Positions 21,594 to 29,462 of a stretch of DNA of 40,141 nucleotides are shown in pieces. How positions within the stretch are numbered: position 1 is the first letter of the stretch; the number at the start of each line of letters is the position of its first letter. Source of the stretch: Acidimicrobiia bacterium. GTDB lineage: Bacteria; Actinomycetota; Acidimicrobiia; IMCC26256; JADLDD01. The stretch spans positions 1 to 40,141 of the forward strand of contig JADLDD010000072.1 in assembly GCA_020846855.1 (NCBI GenBank), read 5' to 3'. The notes below the pieces were generated by a model. That model saw nothing but the letters and a program-made list of their open reading frames with translations, was not told the origin of the DNA and ran no database searches. Position numbers and translations under genes: made by a program.

Positions 21594-23078
21594 TCAGCCC
21601 GGTCGGGGCGGGAACGGCACGGCACCCTGGCGCGTCACCCCGGGGGCGGTGCCCGCGCCGTGACCGACCACCACGGGGCCGGTGGCCTCGACGACCACCG
21701 CGGCGGCCACGGGCACCTTCGCCGCGACGAGGTCGACGACCACGCGCCTCCCCGGCCCGACGGACAGGGGCCTCCCGGACCCCCCGATGAGCCGGCTGCG
21801 CCCCTCCCCCACGACCCGTAGGGTCAGCCTCACGGCCCGCCGTCCGGGGTTCGCCACCGAGAGCCGGTCGCCCGACTCCTCGCGGGTCCGGCCGCCCACG
21901 ACCACCCAACGGTCGGCCGGGCGGGCGAGACCGGGCATGGCCGCCAGGCCGGCCGTCCCGGCGGCGCCGGCCCGTCCGAGGACGGACTCCACGACCACGG
22001 GCCGCCGGGAGTCGACCGTGACCCAGAACCCGATGCCCGCGGGGACGCGGGACCGGAGGTCGACGAGAGCCAGGGAGCGCCCGTCGACGGTCACTTCGTC
22101 GGGCTGGAGGAACTGGCCCGAGTCGAGGTGGGTCGTGATCCGCACCGGCACCTCGGTGTCGGACGGGTTGAGCACGACGAGGGTCTCGGAGTCGTCCCGT
22201 CCGCCGGACCCCGCCGGCAGGTACCACCGCGTCGAGGGACCTTCGAGGCCGAGCGAGAGGGTCAGCCCGGAGCGGGGGTAGGGCGCGGCGGTCCTGAGCA
22301 CCTGCTCCACGACCACCCGGCCGAGGCGGGCCCGGACCACGGCGCCGACCCGGTCGGAGTCGAGGGCCTTCTCGTGGACCGGGACCGTGATCCGGGACCT
22401 CGCCGGCACACTCAGCCCCGAGAGGTCGTCACGCTCCTTCACCCCGTCGGCGGTGTAGAGCGCGATGTCGACGAGGGCGTCGTCGGGGAACGGGTTGAAG
22501 ACCTCGAGCCACAGCGACGCGCCCTCGACGGTCGTGCCCCCCGACGTGTACCACGTGGTCCCGGCGTCGCGGGCGCAGGGCCCGGTGGCCCGGTCGTTCC
22601 CCACCGCGAGCCGGTGTTCGACGACGACCGGACCGCCGAACGCCTCGACGACCACGCCCGGGTTCTCGACGGGCGCGACGTCGGCGACGGCGAGCCGCCG
22701 CTGCGTGCGGCCGGCGATCGAGAGCTCCACCGAGACCGGGCGGGCGTCGCCGCCCGGCATCACGGTCACCTCGACGCGTGCCGGCCGGGCGCCCAGGTTC
22801 GCCATGACCAGCGTCTCGGGGCTCCGGCCCTCCGGCGACGCCGTGCCGGCCACGCAGTACCACGCCGACGGCATCGACCGGGCGCTCGGGACCTCGGGTC
22901 CGGACGGCCCGGCCGCGCCGGCGCCGGCGCCGGCGCCGGTGCCGGTCGCCGCGCTGCGGTCGCCGGCCGCGGCGGCCGCGACGAGCAGCACGCCGACGGC
23001 GGCCAGGACGGCCACGCGCCGCGAGCGCAACCCGCGGCGGAGGGTGCGGCGCTCGACCCGCGACTCCGGCGCCGTCAT
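21594..23078 (-). CDS. Secreted/membrane-anchored DUF5719-like protein
   Basis: N-terminal TM followed by tandem beta-rich segments with repeated NP.../VEVTV patterns; ATGA overlap with upstream GT2. Confidence 0.7.
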   Translation of the reverse strand: MTAPESRVERRTLRRGLRSRRVAVLAAVGVLLVAAAAAGDRSAATGTGAGAGAGAAGPSGPEVPSARSMPSAWYCVAGTASPEGRSPETLVMANLGARPARVEVTVMPGGDARPVSVELSIAGRTQRRLAVADVAPVENPGVVVEAFGGPVVVEHRLAVGNDRATGPCARDAGTTWYTSGGTTVEGASLWLEVFNPFPDDALVDIALYTADGVKERDDLSGLSVPARSRITVPVHEKALDSDRVGAVVRARLGRVVVEQVLRTAAPYPRSGLTLSLGLEGPSTRWYLPAGSGGRDDSETLVVLNPSDTEVPVRITTHLDSGQFLQPDEVTVDGRSLALVDLRSRVPAGIGFWVTVDSRRPVVVESVLGRAGAAGTAGLAAMPGLARPADRWVVVGGRTREESGDRLSVANPGRRAVRLTLRVVGEGRSRLIGGSGRPLSVGPGRRVVVDLVAAKVPVAAAVVVEATGPVVVGHGAGTAPGVTRQGAVPFPPRPG

Positions 23079-26000
23079 CGGGCCGGACCTCCGGGTGCCG
23101 CGGTCGGGTGCGGCTCCGCCGCGCTCCCGTCCGCCGCGGTCCCCTCGGAGCGGGTCCCCTCGGGTGCGCCCTCCCCGGGCGCGTCCGGGGCCTCCGGCGG
23201 GGCGTCGGGCGCGGTCCCGTCGTCGCCTTCCGGGGCCCGGAGGTCGACCACACCGTCACGCGGCTCGCCCGTCCGGCGCCAGAGCACCACCGCCGCGGCG
23301 AGGATCAGGCCCTGGAGCACCAGGAGCAGGTTGCGTCCGGTCTGGCCCCCGAAGGCCACCCGGAGCGTCCCGGCGCGGGGGACCACGAACCCGTTGGCCC
23401 AGCCGAACACCCGGACGGGGCGGAGCCGGCGACCGTCGACGCGGGCCGTCCAGGACCGATCGTGGGACCGGCTGACGACGAGCGTGCCGGCCGGCGCCCG
23501 CCCACCGTCGCCGTCGACCGGACGGGCGGCCCCCGTATCGAGCTCGAGGGCGGTGGCCGGACCGCCGGACGACGCGGCCAGCTCCCGGCCCGCGTCCCCG
23601 GTGACCACCGCCGTGGTCGGCATCCAGGCCTCGTTCTCGAACAGGAGCAGCCCGGGCTCGGTGGCGAGGATCGAGAGGTCGAGCTGGTTGCGCAGGGCCG
23701 GCTCGAGGCCGCCGGGCACCGCGTGCCGTCCGCCGGCCCCCGGACCCGACCGGGTCGGGACGGCGATGTACCGCACGGCCATCGGGGCCAGCAGCCGGCC
23801 GACCCGGCTGGTCGACCCGGAGGCGGCGGTCTCGAGGATCCCGGCGAGGGCGCGGTCGCCGTCGGCGGTCGGCCCGGGCCACAGGTCGACGGCGGTGCCG
23901 ACCCCCGGACCGGTCAGCGCGAACGCCGCCCCGGACGCGGACACGGTCGCCGCCCCCGGCACCACCCGGCGGTCGCCGACCCACAGCACTCGGAACTCCC
24001 CCCCGGGGTCGTCGCGCATCCACGACAGGGTCGACGCCCAGTCCCGGCCCGGCAGCCCCCACCGTCCACCCCCGGCGTCGGCCGCGAAGCCGACCGCGGG
24101 TATCGCCAGCACGACCACCGCGGCCGAAGCGGCCGCCTGGCGCCAGCCGAACCGGGCCCGCTGGAGCTCGTCCTCGAACAACCCCACCCCCAGGCCGACG
24201 GCCAGCGCCGCTCCGAGCGCGGCCACGGCCAGCAGCCCGTCGGGCGCCGGAACCGCCACGGAGTCGGAGAGGCGACCGGGCAGCCAGGCCGCGGCGCAGC
24301 CCCCCACCACCAGCGCCCAGGCCCGCACCCCCCAGGCGAACCGCGTCCCGCGCCCCACGAGCAGCACCGCCACGGCCGCCGCCAGCAGCACGAACCCGGC
24401 CGGACCGGCACCTGCCGGACCGGTCCGGAAGCTCAGCACGTCGCCGAGCGGGAACGGCACCGGGGCCGAGAGGTCGAAGGCCCGGGCCCGGCCCGACCCC
24501 ACCAGCGCCATCGGCCACGGGAAGAGGAGGACCACCGCCCCGGCGGCGCCGGCCGCGGCGAAGCCCAGGAGCCGCACCGAGCTGCGAACCTCACCGGCGA
24601 CGGGCGACACCGCGAGCAGCAGCAGGCCCACGGCGGGCACCACGGCGAGCGCCGGGGGCCAGAACGCCGCCGCGATCCCGGTGAGGACGGCCAGGAGGAG
24701 GACCGACCGGGCCGGGTGCCGCGGGCGGCGGGCACCGGGAAGCAACCCCACCGCCCGGGCCAGCGCCGCCAGCACGAAGGGCAAGAGCGCGAAGAAGACC
24801 AGGGGGCCGAGGCGACCACCCGCGACCATGTTGCGGGCGAGGGGGTTCACGCCGTAGGCGAGCCCGGCGACGAGGGCGGGGGTCCCGCTCGGGGCGAAGG
24901 GCCGGGCCAGGCGGAACACCCCCAGCACACCGAGTGGTACCGCGCCGACCACCAGGAGCGTCTGGGCCAGGCCGGAGGAGCCGAGGAGCAACGCCGAGAC
25001 CGCGGCCATCACCCCGAAGGCCGGCGAGGCCGGCGCCGCGCTCCCGAGCCAGGCGTCGCGCCAGGCCCCGCCGAAGGTCGACGCCAGCCGCCCGAACGAG
25101 GGCCAGTCGAGGAAGGAGCCGGTTCCCGGGACCGAGCCCAGGATGAGCCCGCGGGACCCGATGAGGACCAGCGCCAGGAAGACCAGGGCCCCCACGCCGG
25201 CCGTCGTGCGCGCCGCGGCGCCCGCCCCCTCCATGACCCCCCTTCCCTTGTCGGCTACGGACCGCAGGTGGTCGTCGGCGTGCCACCGCTCGGCCAGGAG
25301 GGCCTTGAGCCGCGCGCTCCCCCGCACCTGGAGGGCGGCGAGCTCGGCGTCGGAGACGGTGCGGTTCCGCTGCACCTCACGGCGGGCCCCGCGCAGCGCG
25401 CGGAGGTGGGTGACGTTCCAGTACCAGGCGGCGGCGACCGCACGGGCCCGCTGGAAGCGCCCGGTGACCAGGTAGGCCAGGGCCTCGGCCGCCGAGATCA
25501 GGGCGGCCAGCGGGACGATCCACACGAGCGACGGCGCGGAGTAGCTCTTCAGCAGGGCGCGGAGCCGGTTGCGCCGCACCAGGACCTCGGTCTCCCGCTC
25601 CGGCTCCGGCTTCGCGCCGCCCGCCCGGTGGTGCCCGACCCGGGCGTCGGGGGCCACCACGATCCGCGCGCCCAGGAGCCGGGCCCGCCAGCAGAGGTCG
25701 AGGTCCTCGCTGCCGGGGAACGCCTCGGGGTCGAAACCCCCGAGCTCGGCGAACAGGTCGGCCCGGACCAGCACGGCGGTGCTCGACACGTAGAAGGCGT
25801 CGCGCGCCGAGTCGTGCTGGGCCTGGTCGAGCTCCCGCGGCTCGAGGCCCGTGTAGGTGGCCCCGAAGCGGTCGATCGACAGCCCGACCTCGAGCAGGAC
25901 CTCCGGATCGGAGGCGTCGACCACCTTGGGCCCGACCACCGCGGCGTTCGAGCGGTAGGCCTGCTCCACCAGCAGGCGGACGGCCGACGGGTCGACGACG

Positions 26001-26347
26001 GCGTCGTCGTGGCAGAAGAGGAGGAAGGTGGCGCCCTGGACCGCGCCGAGCGCCTCGTTGGCGGCGGCGGCGAAGCCCACGGGGGCACCGACGCGCTTCA
26101 CGAAGGCGGTGGGCAGGATCTCGGCGACGCCGGGCGTCGGGTCGTCGTCCGAGCCGGCGTCGACCACGAACACGGCGAGCTGCGGGTAGTCGGACGCCGC
26201 CAGGGCGCTCAGGGTCTCTCCGAGCCACGGTCCGGGGTTGCGGGTCACGACGACCGCGACCACGGCCGGCGGTGCGGCTCCGGGCTCGAGCGGCTCTTCC
26301 GTGACGCCGAGGACCGTCTGCTCGTGGGTGGCGAGGTCGGTCTCCAT
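23075..26347 (-). CDS. Family 2 glycosyltransferase fused to a large polytopic membrane domain
   Basis: N-terminal GT2 (VVAVVVTRNPGPWLGETLSAL, FLLFCHDDAVVDP, GFDPEAFPGSEDLDLCWRARLLGARI), then ~10 hydrophobic segments; start METDLATHEQ at 26347. Confidence 0.85.
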   Translation of the reverse strand: METDLATHEQTVLGVTEEPLEPGAAPPAVVAVVVTRNPGPWLGETLSALAASDYPQLAVFVVDAGSDDDPTPGVAEILPTAFVKRVGAPVGFAAAANEALGAVQGATFLLFCHDDAVVDPSAVRLLVEQAYRSNAAVVGPKVVDASDPEVLLEVGLSIDRFGATYTGLEPRELDQAQHDSARDAFYVSSTAVLVRADLFAELGGFDPEAFPGSEDLDLCWRARLLGARIVVAPDARVGHHRAGGAKPEPERETEVLVRRNRLRALLKSYSAPSLVWIVPLAALISAAEALAYLVTGRFQRARAVAAAWYWNVTHLRALRGARREVQRNRTVSDAELAALQVRGSARLKALLAERWHADDHLRSVADKGRGVMEGAGAAARTTAGVGALVFLALVLIGSRGLILGSVPGTGSFLDWPSFGRLASTFGGAWRDAWLGSAAPASPAFGVMAAVSALLLGSSGLAQTLLVVGAVPLGVLGVFRLARPFAPSGTPALVAGLAYGVNPLARNMVAGGRLGPLVFFALLPFVLAALARAVGLLPGARRPRHPARSVLLLAVLTGIAAAFWPPALAVVPAVGLLLLAVSPVAGEVRSSVRLLGFAAAGAAGAVVLLFPWPMALVGSGRARAFDLSAPVPFPLGDVLSFRTGPAGAGPAGFVLLAAAVAVLLVGRGTRFAWGVRAWALVVGGCAAAWLPGRLSDSVAVPAPDGLLAVAALGAALAVGLGVGLFEDELQRARFGWRQAAASAAVVVLAIPAVGFAADAGGGRWGLPGRDWASTLSWMRDDPGGEFRVLWVGDRRVVPGAATVSASGAAFALTGPGVGTAVDLWPGPTADGDRALAGILETAASGSTSRVGRLLAPMAVRYIAVPTRSGPGAGGRHAVPGGLEPALRNQLDLSILATEPGLLLFENEAWMPTTAVVTGDAGRELAASSGGPATALELDTGAARPVDGDGGRAPAGTLVVSRSHDRSWTARVDGRRLRPVRVFGWANGFVVPRAGTLRVAFGGQTGRNLLLVLQGLILAAAVVLWRRTGEPRDGVVDLRAPEGDDGTAPDAPPEAPDAPGEGAPEGTRSEGTAADGSAAEPHPTAAPGGPAR

Positions 26348-26353
26348 CGGGAA

Positions 26354-26376
26354 AGGCGAGGTTACCCGCCTCGCCT
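26354..26376. promoter_or_regulatory. 8-bp-arm inverted repeat overlapping candidate GT2 -10 (TAACCT)
   Basis: AGGCGAGG ttacccg CCTCGCCT; reverse-strand TAACCT at 26364-26359. Confidence 0.4.
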
Positions 26377-26378
26377 CC

Positions 26379-26394
26379 GGGAGCCCGGGCTCCC
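26379..26394. repeat. Perfect 16-bp palindrome in divergent intergenic region
   Basis: gggagcccgggctccc. Confidence 0.6.
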
Positions 26395-26398
26395 CCGG

Positions 26399-26420
26399 GC
26401 TGCTTGCTATAGTTAGCAGC
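26399..26420 (+). promoter_or_regulatory. Inverted repeat bracketing candidate -10 TATAGT
   Basis: GCTGCT tgcTATAGTt AGCAGC. Confidence 0.45.
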
Positions 26421-26459
26421 GTTCCGCCCACGGGCCCGCTGCCGAAAGGACACGCTGCC

Positions 26460-26792
26460 ATGGACATCGACATCCGCAAGACCGTCACCGACGCCGCCTA
26501 CATCACGGTGGGCATCGGCGTGCTGGGGTTCCAGCAGGCCCAGGTCCGCCGCCGTGAGGTGTCGAAGGCCGTCGGCTCCTCCGTCGAGGAGCTCTCGAAG
26601 AGCCTGGGGTCCTCGGTCGACGAGGTCTCCAGGGCCGTCGGATCCTCGGTCGACGAGCTCCGGACGCGCATCGAGCCCGTCCTGGAGCACATCCAGTGCC
26701 TGCCCGGCCAGGTCCGTGAGGCCGCCGAGGCCGGCCGCGACCGCATCGGCGGCTTCGTCGAGGCGCGCTGGCCGCTCTCCCCGCCCAACTGA
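26460..26792 (+). CDS. Small protein with one hydrophobic N-terminal segment and three 11-residue coiled-coil repeats
   Basis: ATG at 26460 with GAAAGGA SD; repeats SKAVGSSVEEL / SKSLGSSVDEV / SRAVGSSVDEL. Confidence 0.85.
   Translation: MDIDIRKTVTDAAYITVGIGVLGFQQAQVRRREVSKAVGSSVEELSKSLGSSVDEVSRAVGSSVDELRTRIEPVLEHIQCLPGQVREAAEAGRDRIGGFVEARWPLSPPN
26562..26660 (+). repeat. 33-bp tandem repeat x3 (hendecad-encoding)
   Basis: tcgaaggccgtcggctcctccgtcgaggagctc and two diverged copies. Confidence 0.9.
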
Positions 26793-26823
26793 CCTGGGGG
26801 TCACCCCGGTCGCCCGGCGGGCG

Positions 26824-26847
26824 TCCGCAGGACCTAAGTTCTGCGGA
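26824..26847 (+). promoter_or_regulatory. Inverted repeat bracketing candidate leaderless -10 (TAAGTT) of cofD
   Basis: TCCGCAG gaccTAAGTT CTGCGGA, with the final A being the A of ATG. Confidence 0.45.
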
Positions 26848-27782
26848 TGCTCGCCGCGCTGGCCGGAGGGGTCGGAGCCGCCCGCTTCCTGCGGGGCCTG
26901 GTCGGGGTCACCGATCCCTCCGAGCTCGTGGTGGTCGTCAACACCGCCGACGACGACGTCTTCCACGGGCTGCACGTGAGCCCCGACCTCGACTCCGTCG
27001 TCTACACCCTCGCCGGCGCCGCCGAGCCCACGCGCGGATGGGGCCTCGCCGGCGAGACGTTCCGGTGCCTCGAGGGCCTGGAGCGCTACGGCAACCCCAC
27101 CTGGTTCCGCCTCGGCGACCGCGACCTCGCCACCCACCTCTACCGGACCGAGCGGCTCCGCGCCGGCGCTCCCCTCTCCGCCGTCACCGCCGAGGTCGCC
27201 CGCGCCTGGGGCCTGCAACCCCGGATCGTCCCCATGACCGACGACCGGGTGTCGACCGTCGTCACCGTCCGCGGCCCCGACGGCCCCGTCGACCTCGCGA
27301 TGCAGGAGTGGTTCGTACGGGAGCGGGCCGAGCCGCCCGTGGTGGCGGTCCGTTTCGACGGCGCGGCCGCGGCCCGCCCGGCCCCCGGAGTGCTCGAGGC
27401 GATCGAGGCGGCGGGCACGATCGTGGTCTGCCCCTCCAACCCCGTCATCTCGATCGGACCCATCCTCGCCGTGCCCGGCGTGCGCGAGGCCCTGGCCCGG
27501 CGGCGCGAGCACGTGGTGGCGGTGAGCCCGATCATCGCCGGAGCCCCGGTCAAGGGTCCCGCCGACCGCCTGATGGCACCGCTCGGTATCGAGGTGTCGT
27601 GCGTGGGGGTCGCCTCGGCCTACCGCGACATCTGCGGGGCCCTGGTCCTCGACGCCGCCGACCGGCACCGCGCCTCCGAGGTGGAGTCGCTCGGTCTGCA
27701 CGCGGTGGTGGCCGAGACGCTCATGACCGACGACCGCGTCGCGGCGACCCTCGCGCGCGACACGCTCGCCGCGGTGGCGTGA
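26847..27782 (+). CDS. cofD: 2-phospho-L-lactate transferase (CofD/FbiA)
   Basis: MLAALAGGVGAARFLRGL, VVVNTADDDVFHGLHVSPDLDSVVYTLAG, GPILAVPGVREAL, SPIIAGAPVKGPADRLM. Confidence 0.96.
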   Translation: MLAALAGGVGAARFLRGLVGVTDPSELVVVVNTADDDVFHGLHVSPDLDSVVYTLAGAAEPTRGWGLAGETFRCLEGLERYGNPTWFRLGDRDLATHLYRTERLRAGAPLSAVTAEVARAWGLQPRIVPMTDDRVSTVVTVRGPDGPVDLAMQEWFVRERAEPPVVAVRFDGAAAARPAPGVLEAIEAAGTIVVCPSNPVISIGPILAVPGVREALARRREHVVAVSPIIAGAPVKGPADRLMAPLGIEVSCVGVASAYRDICGALVLDAADRHRASEVESLGLHAVVAETLMTDDRVAATLARDTLAAVA

Positions 27783-28513
27783 CCGCCCCGACCGGTCCGC
27801 CGGTGGGCTCGCTCACGGTCCTTCCGGTCCGCGGCCTGGGCGAGATCGCCGCCGGCGACGACCTGGGCCGCCTGATCACCGCGGCGGCGGCCGGCCAGGG
27901 CACCCCCCTCGAAGCCGGCGACTGCCTGGTGGTGACCCAGAAGGTCGTGTCCAAGGCCGAGGGGCGGATCGTCCCGCTCCCCGACGGCGACGCGGCGGCC
28001 CGGAGGCGTCTCGTCGAGGCGGAGTCGGTCCGGGTCCTGCGCCGCCGGGGGGAGCTCCTGATCACCGAGACCCGGCACGGCTTCGTCTGCGCCAACGCGG
28101 GCGTCGACGTCTCGAACGTGACCGCCGGGACGGCCGCGCTGCTCCCCGTCGATCCCGACCGGTCGGCCTGGAGGATCCTCACCGCGGTCGCGGCCGCGAC
28201 CGGCGTGGAGGTCGGGGTCGTGGTCTCCGACACGTTCGGGCGGGCCTGGCGCCACGGCCTCACCGACGTCGCGATCGGCGTCGCCGGCATGGCCGCCGTG
28301 ACCGACCTGCGCGGTACGCCCGACGCCCTCGGCCGCGACCTCGAGGTCACCGAGGTGGCGGTGGCCGACGAGATCGCGGCCGCCGCCGAGCTGGTGATGG
28401 GCAAGGCCGGGGGCGTCCCGGCCGCGATCGTCAGAGGGCTCGAACTGCCCCCGGGACCGGCCGGGTCGGGCCGGGACCTGGTGCGCCCGCCGGCCCTCGA
28501 CCTCTTCCGGTGA
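27779..28513 (+). CDS. cofE: Coenzyme F420-0:L-glutamate ligase (CofE; N-terminal FbiB domain)
   Basis: GDCLVVTQKVVSKAEGR, ETRHGFVCANAGVDVSNV, VVVSDTFGRAWRHGLTDVAIGVAG; GTG start, 4-nt overlap with cofD. Confidence 0.95.
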   Translation: MTAPTGPPVGSLTVLPVRGLGEIAAGDDLGRLITAAAAGQGTPLEAGDCLVVTQKVVSKAEGRIVPLPDGDAAARRRLVEAESVRVLRRRGELLITETRHGFVCANAGVDVSNVTAGTAALLPVDPDRSAWRILTAVAAATGVEVGVVVSDTFGRAWRHGLTDVAIGVAGMAAVTDLRGTPDALGRDLEVTEVAVADEIAAAAELVMGKAGGVPAAIVRGLELPPGPAGSGRDLVRPPALDLFR

Positions 28514-29211
28514 GCGCCCCCGACCCGTCCGGGCCGGCACCGCCCGAAACGGCGCCGGCCGCGGCGACTCCCTTCCCCGGGCCGGCCGCCGGCGGGCCGG
28601 CGGGATCGACCGTCCCCCGCCTGATCGCGGCCCGGCGATCGATCCGGGCCTTCGCCGACCGCCCCGTAGCGCCGGAGGTCCTCGACTCCCTGGTCGAGGC
28701 CGCGTGCCTGGCGCCGGCTCCCCACCACTCGAGGCCGTGGCGCTTCGCCCTCGTCCGCCGGCCCGGGGCCAAGCTCGCCCTGGCCCGGGGGATGGGGCGC
28801 CGCTGGCGCCACGACCTGGAGGGCGACGGCGTACCGGCGGACCGGGTCGACGCGCTGGTCGGCGCGTCGGAGCGGCTGCTCACCGGCGCGCCCGCCCTGG
28901 TCCTCGGGTGCCTGACCGCCGACGGCCTCGACGTGTACCCCGATGCGGCGCGCCGGCGCGCCGAGGAGGGCCTGGCCCTGCTCTCGCTCGGCGCGGCGTT
29001 CGAGAACCTGATGCTGGCGGCGGTGGACGCGGGGCTCGGGTCGTGCTGGGTGGCGGCGCCCATGTTCTGCCCCGACGAGGCCCGCGACGCGCTCGACCTC
29101 CCGGGCGACTGGAGTCCCCGGGCACTGGCGCTGATCGGACACCCGAACACCGACCATCCGCCCCGGGAACGGCCGCCCGTACCGCTCGGCGAGCTCCGCC
29201 TGCACCTCTGA
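28510..29211 (+). CDS. Nitroreductase-family protein (equivalent to C-terminal FbiB domain)
   Basis: IAARRSIRAFADRPV, APAPHHSRPWRFALV, LGAAFENLMLAAVDAGLGSCWVAAPMF; GTGA overlap with cofE. Confidence 0.93.
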   Translation: MSAPDPSGPAPPETAPAAATPFPGPAAGGPAGSTVPRLIAARRSIRAFADRPVAPEVLDSLVEAACLAPAPHHSRPWRFALVRRPGAKLALARGMGRRWRHDLEGDGVPADRVDALVGASERLLTGAPALVLGCLTADGLDVYPDAARRRAEEGLALLSLGAAFENLMLAAVDAGLGSCWVAAPMFCPDEARDALDLPGDWSPRALALIGHPNTDHPPRERPPVPLGELRLHL

Positions 29212-29264
29212 GGCCGTTCGGGCGGGTCGTGTCGCCGCCCCGGGGCCTCCGCATGCCCCCGGCG

Positions 29265-29420
29265 GGAAGCTGGAGCGAGGCCGGGCAACGGCCCCGTCCT
29301 GACCGGTGCGCCCCGGGGGATGGGCTCCGGTCTCCGTTGCCCGGACCTCGCTCCGGCGGCCTGCCCGACCGCCGGACGCATCCTCGCAACGGAGTGTGAC
29401 AACTACATGAATGTGATTCG
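29265..29420. other. Highly structured intergenic segment, candidate ncRNA / attenuator / bidirectional terminator
   Basis: 21-bp stem (29271-29291 with 29334-29355, one bulge) plus alternative 9-bp pairing (29332-29340 with 29386-29394) and 8-bp hairpin 29352-29376; AT-richer tract 29395-29420. Confidence 0.55.
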
Positions 29421-29462
29421 CGCGACGTCGACCCGTCCCCGGCGCGAGCGCCCGCAGGCCGC

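Noticed and set aside
22915-22945. GC hexanucleotide repeat (gcgccg)n in the DUF5719-like gene
   Set aside because: In-frame Ala/Gly linker repeat after the TM anchor; common in high-GC genomes and gives no frame-switching.
22128-26416. + strand ORFs of 909 aa and 1102 aa
   Set aside because: Antisense to the DUF5719-like and GT2-membrane genes, low-complexity translations.
29395-29417. CRP-like site (TGTGA...)
   Set aside because: Only TGTGA direct half-sites 17 bp apart; no TGTGA-N6-TCACA symmetry.
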